Positions 53,494-64,000 of a stretch of 64,000 bases of DNA are shown one piece after another. How positions within the stretch are numbered: position 1 is the first letter of the stretch; every line of letters starts with the position of its first letter. The position numbers were made by a program, and so were the translations under genes. Source of the DNA: Choricystis sp. odSpoLacu1 (taxonomy: Eukaryota; Chlorophyta; Trebouxiophyceae); contig OY253660.1 in assembly GCA_958009055.1 (NCBI GenBank), forward strand, positions 558,001 to 622,000, read 5' to 3'. Below the pieces are notes generated by a model. It saw only the letters and a program-made list of their open reading frames with translations, searched no databases and was not told the DNA's origin.

Positions 53494-53894
53494 TGCTCTC
53501 TGTTTGTCAGAAAAAAGAAACGGACGCGGTTGGACACAAACAATCAGCGGTCCAACGCTGCAGCAATGGCTTCGAATGGAAACCGTGCGTCGCACAAAGG
53601 GGAGGAGGGACGCGGGCACCGGGAGGGATAGAGACACGCGACTGATGCGCGCGGGTGTCTCTCTCTCAGCGGGGAGGTGTGTGTCGGCCCTCTCTCTCAC
53701 GCGGGTGTCAGCTTCCCGTGCAGGCGATGCCTGTTCGCACGCGCGGGGAGGCGGAAGGAGGAAAACGGGCGCCCGTTTTTTTCGGGGAGAGTGAGATGAA
53801 GAGAGAAAATGTGTCACTCTGCAGCACCTCTCGCTCGCGGGCGCAGGTCCCACGCCCACACACGCTCCTCCTCTCCCTGATTTCCCCACACCAC
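53494..53894. promoter_or_regulatory. Shared upstream region, AP-2 mu / gamma-CA
   Basis: 401 bp between divergent start codons. No motif is called. Confidence 0.45.
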
Positions 53895-55028
53895 ATGGCA
53901 CCACCCGCCCCCGCCTTGTTCCGCGTGCTGGGGTCGATCGCCCGCCGCCTTGGGCAGACGTTGGACGCGGTGGGTGCGGGGCTGCAGGGCCGCTTCGCGT
54001 CGCCAGAGACAGGTGAGTTGGGATCGGGGGGGGAGAAAAGGCAAACGCTGCATGCGTGTGTGGTGGGGAACGAGTTGGGGGGTAGGAGAGGAAGGAGCGG
54101 TCGAGGGGGCGCGGAAGGGCGCACCCGGGGCGACGGCCCATCGCCGGTTTTCGGTTTCGTCCGCGCCCCACCTCTCTCACTCCCACCACCACCGCACACA
54201 CACACACACACACCAACAGTCTCCAAACACCGCACCCTGCAACCCTTTGCCGGTTCCTCCCCCTCCCTGGGCGCGGGCGCGTTTGTCGCCCCCGGCGCGA
54301 CCGTGGTCGGCGACGTGACCCTGGGGGCGGGAGCATCCATCTGGTACAACGCGGTGGTGCGAGGTAAGTTGATGGTGGGAGTGGACGGGTGGGCAGGGAG
54401 GGGAGGAAGCACACAGGCACACCATCACACGCGGCCCCCACCACCTGTCCTCCCCCCCTCCCCCCCACTCCCAGGCGACGTCAACAAGATCGCCATCGGC
54501 CCTGAATCCAACATCCAGGACGCCGCCGTCCTGCACGCCGCCCGCCACAACGCGGCCGGCGTGGCGCTGCCCACGGTCATTGGGGCTCGCGTCACCGTGG
54601 GCCACGGCGCCACCGTGCACGCCGCCACCGTCAACGATGGCGCGTTCATAGGCATGGGGGCTGTCATTCTGGATGGCGCAGTCGTGGAGAGTGGGGCCAT
54701 CGTGGCGGCGGGCGCGGTCGTGCCTCCCGGCACCCGCGTCCCGTCCGGCGAAGTGTGGGGCGGCGCCCCCGCCCGCAAGCTGCGCGCCACCGCGCCCGGG
54801 GAGGGCGACTTCATCATCGCGTCTGCCAGCAACTATGCCAGCTTGGCCGCAGCGCACGCGGCTGAGAATGGGAAGGATGCAGACGAGTTGGCTGTCGACG
54901 CGGCGCGGCGGCAAGACGCGAGGGAAAGGTCCATCGATTACGACTCGTCACTGGGTGTGGAGCGTCACGCTCCTGTAATCCCGGTGACACGCGAGATTAC
55001 AGCGAGCGCTGACGGGCCGATCGTGTGA
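53895..55028 (+). CDS. Gamma-carbonic anhydrase-like protein (mitochondrial complex I type)
   Basis: Exons 53895-54012, 54220-54363 and 54475-55028, in frame, 271 aa. A basic N-terminus (APALFRVLGSIARRLGQTL) matches plant mitochondrial gamma-CAs. The left-handed beta-helix repeats begin FVAPGATVVGDVTLGAGASIWYNAVVRGD. Three His in the zinc positions are kept: AVLHAA, VGHGATVH. The end EVWGGAPARKLRA, then SIDYDSSLGVERHAP, closely follows plant gamma-CA1/2. In plants these proteins form a domain on the matrix side of respiratory complex I. All ligands being present leaves enzymatic activity possible, unlike the gamma-CAL proteins. Confidence 0.93.
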   Translation: MAPPAPALFRVLGSIARRLGQTLDAVGAGLQGRFASPETGELGSGGEKRQTLHACVVGNELGGRRGRSGRGGAEGRTRGDGPSPVFGFVRAPPLSLPPPPHTHTHTPTVSKHRTLQPFAGSSPSLGAGAFVAPGATVVGDVTLGAGASIWYNAVVRGKLMVGVDGWAGRGGSTQAHHHTRPPPPVLPPSPPLPGDVNKIAIGPESNIQDAAVLHAARHNAAGVALPTVIGARVTVGHGATVHAATVNDGAFIGMGAVILDGAVVESGAIVAAGAVVPPGTRVPSGEVWGGAPARKLRATAPGEGDFIIASASNYASLAAAHAAENGKDADELAVDAARRQDARERSIDYDSSLGVERHAPVIPVTREITASADGPIV

Positions 55029-55177
55029 TGTTTTGGGGAACTGTAAAACCTCGAGCGCCCGCGCTTGGAAAAAAAAACTCCTCTCCCTCTCCCCGTGTGT
55101 CTCGTCTCTCTGGCACAAACAACGTTGTCTCTCTCTCTCTGATTGTCACACGTAAACAAAGCAGACCACAACTCCCT

Positions 55178-55943
55178 TCACACGTCCCCCGTCCCCAGCG
55201 CCGCCTCCACCAGGTTGCCGCTCTTGGCCTCCTCCACCGCTGCGTCCGCCGCCTGCACCGCTCGCACGGCGGCCCGCTTGGAGGGCTCCACCACGAGCCC
55301 CCCCAGCACGAGTTCGTCCAGGACGGCGTGGGCGCGGTGGAACTCGAAGACGAGGTCTAGTTCGCAGACAGCACCGAAATACCTGTCTAAAGCTTCCACA
55401 TACAGGTGGACGGCTTCCAGCGCCGCCAGCTCGTTGTCGGACGCGTCTATGGCGGCCGCAAAGTAGAGGGAGGCGTAGCGGCGGTAGACGACCTGTGAGG
55501 GTGGGTGGAGGGTTTTTTTTTGTTTGTTTCATTCGCCCAAAAATCTCTTCCTCCCCTCTCTCTCACACACCCCAAACACACAACACTCACCTTGAAGTCG
55601 GCCACCTCCAGCACGCTGCACGCGCGCGGCGGCCTCGCCAGGATGGTGGACGTCACCTCCCGCGTCAGCGCCCCCCGCTCTTTGGGGGGCAGGGTGACGT
55701 ACCACTTGGACAGGCGAACCTTGCCCTGGCGCGAGAACAGGATGAGGAACCGGATCTGAGGAGGAAAGGGAGGGTGGGGGATGGTTGGTGTGAGCGGAGA
55801 GCGGGGTGCGTTTCTTTTTGACGTAGGCACGCCGCGCGCTCTCCCCAGGACGCCATGCGCGTGATTGTGCGCTTGCGCTAGGGGTGGTGTCGGGGAGGGG
55901 CGGGGACGAGGAGGGGGAGGGATGAAAAACCAAAACGCACCAT
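55178..55943 (-). CDS. AP1S: Clathrin adaptor AP-1 complex, sigma subunit
   Basis: Exons 55943-55941 (ATG only), 55755-55591 and 55492-55178 give 160 aa. IRFLILFSRQGKVRLSKWYV is the typical AP-1 sigma start; YRRYASLYFAAAI, DNELAALEAVHLYVEALDRYFG and VCELDLVFEF follow. AP-1 sigma is part of the trans-Golgi/endosome clathrin adaptor core. The start is inferred: the acceptor CTCAG at 55756-55760 begins with ATC (Ile2), and the nearest upstream ATG followed at once by a GTGCGT donor is at 55943. Thus one exon would carry only the start codon. The protein would then begin MIRF, as expected for this family. Confidence 0.9.
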
Positions 55944-56542
55944 CGCGGCGCCGGGGTGGTGATTTGGCGCCCGCGGCGTCTATGTGTGTCTCCTTTCTCA
56001 CAAAGAGGGTATGTGCGGGGTGTGCGCGAGCCTGCAACGGAGCCAGACGCACACAGCCCCACACGCAAACGCGAAAGAGAGTGTGTTGCCCCATTGACAA
56101 AACGCCTCACTCCTTGTCTCTCTCGACCTCCATTCCCTCTGCACCGCTCCCTCCCCCAGACAAAAGGTACGTCCTCCCGGGGTCGTCGCCTCCTCTTCAC
56201 ACCATGATCGCCTGCCGACAGCGAGGGCCGGGGGCGAGAGTGGGGGCAAACTGCGCCCGAAAAATGGATGAGAGCGCGGGTAGAGAAGTCGCGTCGCGTC
56301 GCCCCGACCGAGAGGGGCGGTGGTGCGCCCTCTCCCTCCCCCTCCCTCTCTCCCCCCTCCCCGTCCTCGGCTGCGACCTGCTACTCCCTGCCCGCGTGTA
56401 TCGAGCGGCAGGCCAATGGGGGCGGGCTGAAACAAAAGGGGACACGCGCGTGTGTTTCGCTTCACCATCCCTCTCCCGCGCCCCGCGCACACTCACCCCC
56501 CCACCACACTCCACACAGAAAAGACCCCCCTCTCTCCACTCT
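55944..56542. promoter_or_regulatory. Shared upstream region, AP-1 sigma / MRF
   Basis: 599 bp between divergent start codons, the largest of the ten. It may include a 5'-UTR intron of the MRF gene. No element is called. Confidence 0.45.
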
Positions 56543-59209
56543 ATGCCGCCCACCGGCGAGGCCGCGCCGCCCACCGGCTTCCTGACGGACGCCCAGCGCG
56601 CCGCCCTGGACGCGGCGCTGGCCAACAAGAAGAGCTGTGAGTGTTGGTTGGTTTGGTGGGTCAAGAAAAAAGAAAAAAACGCACCGCTGCCCCACCCCTC
56701 TCACCCACCACCACCCCACCCCCACACTCACTCAGCCCCCCCCGACCTCACCCTGGGCGGCCTGTTCACCACCCGCCCCAAACCCGCGGCCGCGGGCGGC
56801 ACCTCCGGCCGCGGCCGCGGCGGGTCGCGCCCCTCCCTCGACCGCGCGTCCCTCGGCCGCCGCTCCTCCCTGGGCGCCTCCGCCCGGGAGCGCACCCATG
56901 AACGCTCCGCCGGCCGCTCCGTGCGCAAGGGCGGGCCCAAGAAGGGGGGCGCCGGCGGCAAGTGGACGTGGCTGGGGGACGACGCGCACGACTTCACCGA
57001 TGGCATGACCTCTGTCGACGGCCGCCGACGCCGCGGAGGCGCCGCCGACGCGGACGGCGCCGCCTACGCCCTGGACGCGGGCGACCCCAACTGGTCGGAT
57101 TCAGATGTGCACGGCGTGTCGCCGTCTGATGGTGTGCGGGGTGGGCGCGGGCGCGTCGCGCTGCACGCCGCCGCGGAGGCTCGCATCTCCGACTACAAAG
57201 CGTCCGTCGACGCCCTGCTGCGCGAGTACGTCGCGTCGCACGACGTCACCGAGGCGGCCGCCTCCCTGGCTGAACTCGGGGCCCCCTCCTTTGACCACTT
57301 TTTTGTGAAGCGCGCGGTCGCGCTCGCGGCCGACCGCGGCCCGCGCGAGCGGGAGGCGGTGTCCACCCTCCTCGCCGCCCTGGGGGGGGACGCCATCACG
57401 CCGCTTCAGATGGGGAAGGGGTTTGCCGACCTGGCGGAGGCGGCGGACGACCTGGAGCTGGATGTGCCGGGTGAGTGAGAGCGAGGGAGGGGGGTGGTGG
57501 AAAAAAGGAAGAAGAAAACAAACACGCGCACACACCCACCACCCCAACCCTCCATCCACTCCAGGCGCCACCAACATCATCGCCACCTTCATGGCGCGCG
57601 CCATCGTGGACGACGCCCTGCCCCCCGCCGCCGTGGCGTCCCTCCCCCCCGGCGGCGTGAAAGAGGCGGTCGCCGCCGCGCTCGCCGCGCCCCACGCGGC
57701 CGAAGCCCTGGCGTCAGCGTGGGGAGTGGCCGCCCCGGGCTCCTTTGACGCGACGCGCTCCGCAGTCGCTGAACTGTTGAGCACTTACTACAGAGCGGTG
57801 GGCGAAACAGGGGCAGACTCTGCGCCCGCGTCGCCCGCGTTTGCCGTGCCGCCCGCCTCCCCCTCCTCCCCCACCTCCCCCACCGCCTCCTCCCCGCTGG
57901 CCACGTTTGAGGCGGGTCTGCACCGTCTGGGCGTCCCCTTTGCCCATCACGAGGTGGTCAAGCAGGCTGCCCGTGCGGCCGCGCGCGGCGCGGCGAGCGT
58001 GGACGCAGCGGCTCGGCTGCTGGCCGCCCTGGCAGCTTCCGGCACAGTCTCCGCGTCCCAGATGGCCAAAGGGTTTGAACGGTTGGCTGCCTCGTTGGAC
58101 GACGTCGCGGCGGGGGCTCCACGTGCGCGCGCTGCCGCTGCCGCCCTCGCCGAGCGCGGCGCGACCGATGGGTGGCTGGACGCCGCAGCCCTGGCCGCCG
58201 CCCGCGCCGACCACGCCCCCCTGGACGCGGATGCGGCCCTGGGGGATAGCGGGGCTGCTTCCTCCGCGGATGCGGCGTACAAGCAGGCCGCCCTCGCCGC
58301 GGCGCGCGAGTTTTTCGACGCTGATGACTCCAGCGCGGCCGCAGCCGCCCTCGCCGCCGCCGGCCCCCCGTCCAAGGCCTGGATCTTTGTCAAGCACGCC
58401 ATCCTGGCGTCCCTGGACCGGCGCGACCGGGAGCGGGAGGCGGTGTCGAGGCTGTTGTGTGAGCTCGTGCCGACGTCGATCCCTGCGGCGGCGGCAGCCG
58501 AAGGATTCACCCGCCTGCTGGCGGCCGCTGAAGACATCACGCTGGACGCGCCCGACGCGCCACGCATGCTGGCCCTGTTCCTGGGGCGGGCGGTGGTGGA
58601 TGAAGTGCTGCCGCCGAGGTGAGAGGGAAGAGGAGAGAGAGGGGGGGGGGGGGTCGCGTTTTGCGTTTGTTTGGGTCTCTCACTCACCGACCCACCCACA
58701 ACTCACACAGCTTCCTGTCCGACTGCCTGCCCGCCCTCCGCCCCGACGCCCTCGGCGTCTCCATCGTCTCCTCTGCCGGCGCCTCCCTCGCCGCGCGCCA
58801 CGCTGCTGCCCGCCTCGCGTCCTGCTGGTCACGCGGCGCCCCCGCGTCCACCTCCTCCCTGCGGGACGCCATGGACGCCCTGCTGGCCGAGTACGCGGTG
58901 TCGCGTGACGCTGCAGAAGCCGCGCGCTGCGTGGCTGAGCTGGGGGCGCCCCTGTATGGCCACGAATTGGTGAAGCGCGCGCTGGACCGCGCTGCGACGC
59001 GCGGCGAAAACGAAGAGACCGCCATGCTGGACTTGCTCGCCGACCTCACCTCCACCGGCGCCGTGTCCGCCACTCAGGCGGTGCGCGGGGCGGCCAGGTT
59101 TGGGGAGGGGGTGGACGATTTGGTGTTGGACGCCCCCGGCGCGCGCGCGGCGGCCGCGCGGCTGGAGAAGGCATCGGTGGAGCGCGGCATCGTGCCGGCG
59201 GACGGGTGA
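56543..59209 (+). CDS. Protein with four MA3 domains, plant MRF/PDCD4-like
   Basis: Exons 56543-56636, 56736-57470, 57565-58618 and 58711-59209, in frame, 793 aa. Four MA3 domains are seen by their repeated 'LL.EY......AA..L.ELGAP...H..VK.A...A..R' pattern, starting near residues 185, 337, 515 and 678. The basic, Ser/Gly-rich N-terminus has SLGRRSSLGASARERTHERS, possible kinase sites. Next comes GGAGGKWTWLGDDAHDFTDGM, a block typical of plant members. Animal PDCD4 has two MA3 domains, whereas plant MRF proteins (translation regulators downstream of TOR) have four. The expected partners are eIF4A and ribosomes. No frame breaks. Confidence 0.93.
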
Positions 59210-59409
59210 GGAGAGAGTGGTGTGTGGAAGAAGTGCGAGTGGGCTGATAAAAAAAAGAGTGTGAGAGCAAGGGGTGGCCGCGCCGCTTTTTGTTTTTCTT
59301 TCGTGTGTGTGTGTATCAACGTGTGTTCCGCCTGACCGGTTTTCTTAACATGCTGCTGCTTTCACGAGAACAGAATCACTAAAAGTAAATGGCGACCCCC
59401 AGTTTTTTA

Positions 59410-61218
59410 TCACCGTCCGCCCCCCTCGCACCCAGCCCCCGCCCCGCCGCCGCCACTCCCCCCTTCATCCAGCCACGGCAGCACGATCGCGTACGCGGTC
59501 GCCGCGGCAGCTGCCACCCCCGCCATGACGGCGCAGGGCAGGGTGTAGCCTCCGCTGAGGTCGCGCAGCGCACCGAAAGCCGAGGGGCCTGCGACGCCGC
59601 CCGCGGCTGCGAGGGCGTTGGCAAAGGCGTAGCCGACGGGGGCGGCAGCGCCGCCTGGGCCTAACACTGATGCTGGATACGAGGCGACGACGCCGGACGC
59701 CGCGTAAACCTGGGCGCCAACCGTCAGTGAGGCCAGTGCGCCTGGTGCTGATCGGGGGAGGGTGGCTGCGAGGCCGGCGAGGCCGGCGGCACAGGCAGCG
59801 ATGGGCCAGACCGCGTTCCACCGTCGCTCCCGGGTGCGCTTGGCGTGGGCCGCGTTGGCGATCGTGGCGGCGGCCGCTAAACCAAACGGGATCGCTGTCA
59901 AAGCGGCCACTGCCGCCGCGCGGTGCGCAGGGGGTGGGGGCGCGTGGCCGACGCCCGCGTGGCGGACGGCGGCCCCCGTCAGCACGGCGTCGACGAGCAG
60001 AGGGGCAAAGAACAGGAGGGCGAATTTTGAGACGGAGACGATCGCTTCTAGACCACCCAGCGCCCACAGCCGCGGCTGCCGCAGCGCGGCCCACCGGTCG
60101 TCCCGGTTGACAGTCGCGCCGCCACCACCACCCGCCCTCTGTCTCGCCACCAGCCAGGTGCGTGCATCGGGGGGCAGGGCGGATGCGGGGGAGCGAGGGA
60201 GGGAGCGGTGCGCCCAGAGCGCGACCGCAAGCGTGGGGGCCGCCTCCGCCAGAAAGATGATCTGCCACCCCGCCAGGCCGGCCAGGCCGTCCAGGGACAG
60301 CAAGATGGCGGCGATGGGGCCGCCGAGGACTTGGGCGGCGGCCTGAGTTGAGAAGAGGGGAGAGAGAGGGTGAGGGTTGTCTCTTTGTTTCCTTGGTTCT
60401 CCTCCCACCGCCACCCACACACACACAAACTCACAATTGTGGCCGTCACCACGGCGTACGAGGCCGCCAGGTGGCCTGGTGTCGCTGAAAAGGACGCCAA
60501 CAACGCCCACATCATGGGGAAGGTGGCCGCCTCTGCAACCCCCAGCGCGATCCGCGCCGCGTAAAACGAACGAGGCCCCACCACAAACGCGGTGGCGGCC
60601 GCACACCCGCCCCACGCCAGGCAGCAGGTGACGAGGGTGGGGACGGGGCCGATGGTGGAGAGAGCGGCGGCGACGAGGGGGCATTGAGCAAGGCAGTAAG
60701 GGACGAAGAAGAGGGAGCTGCCAAGTCCATACTGGGCGTCGGTCAGGGGGATGGCCGCTTTCAGGCCGGGGGCGGCGAAGGCGACGGCGGTGCGGTCGAG
60801 GTAGTTGACGGCGGTGAAGGCGCTGAGGGAGGGTGGGTTGGGTGGAGGAGGGACGTGGTTGGTTTGTGTGTGTTGTTCACACTCGACCCTCCTTGCCCAC
60901 ACACACACCAACACACACTCACACAAACACGGGCAGTATCCTCCTGTTGACGATGGTGGCGACGGCCGCGGCTTCAGCGCCCGCGTCTGCGACGGAGAGA
61001 GGAGCGACCGCGGCCGCCGTCGACGACGCCACGCGCCCATCCAGCAGGGGGGAGCTGGACGCGACGCCATCGCCTATGGCTGCGGGGCCGTCGTTTCCAT
61101 CGGCCACGGGGGTGGGCGCCGACGACGGCAGCAGGGCGGGGAGGGGCGCAGGCTCCGCTTCTGCGGACGTCGTGCCGCGGCGCGGGCGGCGCGCGGCGAG
61201 CGAGGTGGAGGACGTCAT
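59410..61218 (-). CDS. MFS transporter, anion:cation symporter-like (ACS)
   Basis: Exons 61218-60923, 60822-60435 and 60342-59410, in frame, 538 aa. After a 90-residue Ala/Pro/Ser-rich cytosolic N-terminus come about 12 hydrophobic spans. The first loop reads NYLDRTAVAFAAPGL, then FFVPYCLAQCPL, and a family-like RIALGVAEAATFPMMWALL. These are ACS-family features (phthalate, phosphate/glycerol-3-phosphate and sugar-phosphate permeases). Such carriers move organic anions or phosphate; the substrate is unknown. A Gly-rich tail (DEGGSGGGGAGAGCEGGGR) closes the protein. It converges with MRF (gap of 200 bp) and is divergent from RUVBL1. Confidence 0.85.
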
Positions 61219-61573
61219 GTGTTGATGTGTCCTCTCTCTCTCGCTGCTGCTGCTCGCCAACCGTCGCTCCGCCTCGTTCGAGGCGCGCGCGAGGAGGGCG
61301 ATAAAGAAAACGATGGATTGTTTTCGTCGAGCGAACGACGCTGCCACCTTCGTTGCCGACACACATTCGCAACTTTTTCCCCGCTGCACACGCATTTCGC
61401 TCGGCTCACAGAGCCTGCGGGTCCCTGGCACACACACGCAGACTCCCAGTCTTTTCCCCCGCACGCCACACGCGCCACGCCGCGTGGACTAGTCGCTGGC
61501 TGCCTGCGCGGTTTTTCTTTCCTCCACAGCCCGCCACCTCCCCCCCCCGCGCGCTCTTGCTTCCAACCCAGCC
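61219..61573. promoter_or_regulatory. Shared upstream region, MFS / RUVBL1
   Basis: 355 bp between divergent start codons. No motif is called. Confidence 0.45.
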
Positions 61574-63975
<2,402 letters not shown>

Positions 63976-64000
63976 GTGAGAGTTTGGTGTGGGGGGTTGG

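Overview
The window is nuclear DNA from a eukaryote with a very GC-rich, compact, intron-bearing genome. It is most likely a green microalga. Evidence for a green, plastid-bearing lineage comes from several genes read here: an OEP21-type plastid outer-envelope channel, a plant-type protein with four MA3 domains (MRF family), a FAE1-type 3-ketoacyl-CoA synthase, a plant-like TLD-domain protein, two SET proteins of the Rubisco LSMT type, and a CTR copper transporter with the Cys-Met motif described in Chlamydomonas. No species can be named from sequence alone. Introns are mostly 75-130 nt (up to 483), begin GTGAGT/GTGAGN, end CAG/TAG, and have a G-rich 5' half and a C-rich 3' half.

Layout. 1-6.1 kb: end of a 3-ketoacyl-CoA synthase, two tiny secreted peptides, an LSMT-like SET protein and a CTR copper transporter. 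6.3-12 kb: a very large surface protein with a beta-helix ectodomain, a Cys-rich stalk and several membrane spans. 12-25 kb: an Ala-rich coiled-coil protein, an EF-hand protein, catalase, a mitochondrial carrier, a SAC3/LENG8-type protein, a TLD protein and an ABCG half-transporter. 25-27 kb: a gene-poor, visibly less GC-rich island with a tRNA-Ser(AGA). 27-35 kb: a second LSMT-like SET protein, a cupredoxin-fold protein lacking copper ligands, a ubiquitin-like protein with two 'WWP' repeats, a DUF218 protein and an unknown disordered protein. 35-51 kb: CWC22, argininosuccinate synthase, Miro GTPase, an IF1-like ATPase inhibitor, OEP21, a UBP1/TIA-1-like RNA-binding protein, an unknown protein, an ER DnaJ and a short-chain dehydrogenase. 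51-64 kb: AP-2 mu, gamma-carbonic anhydrase-like protein, AP-1 sigma, MRF, an MFS transporter, RUVBL1 and the start of the tRNA m7G methyltransferase.

The genes are a mixed housekeeping set and not one pathway. The clearest organisation is physical: ten head-to-head gene pairs whose start codons lie 158-599 bp apart. Five otherwise good genes contain reading-frame breaks, and most fall in C or G homopolymers of 8-12 bases and need one base removed. The simplest explanation is over-long homopolymers in the assembly. I found no clearly new multi-gene system. The most novel-looking items are the beta-helix/membrane protein, the two-copy WWP repeat protein, the copper-ligand-less cupredoxin and the pair of small secreted peptides.
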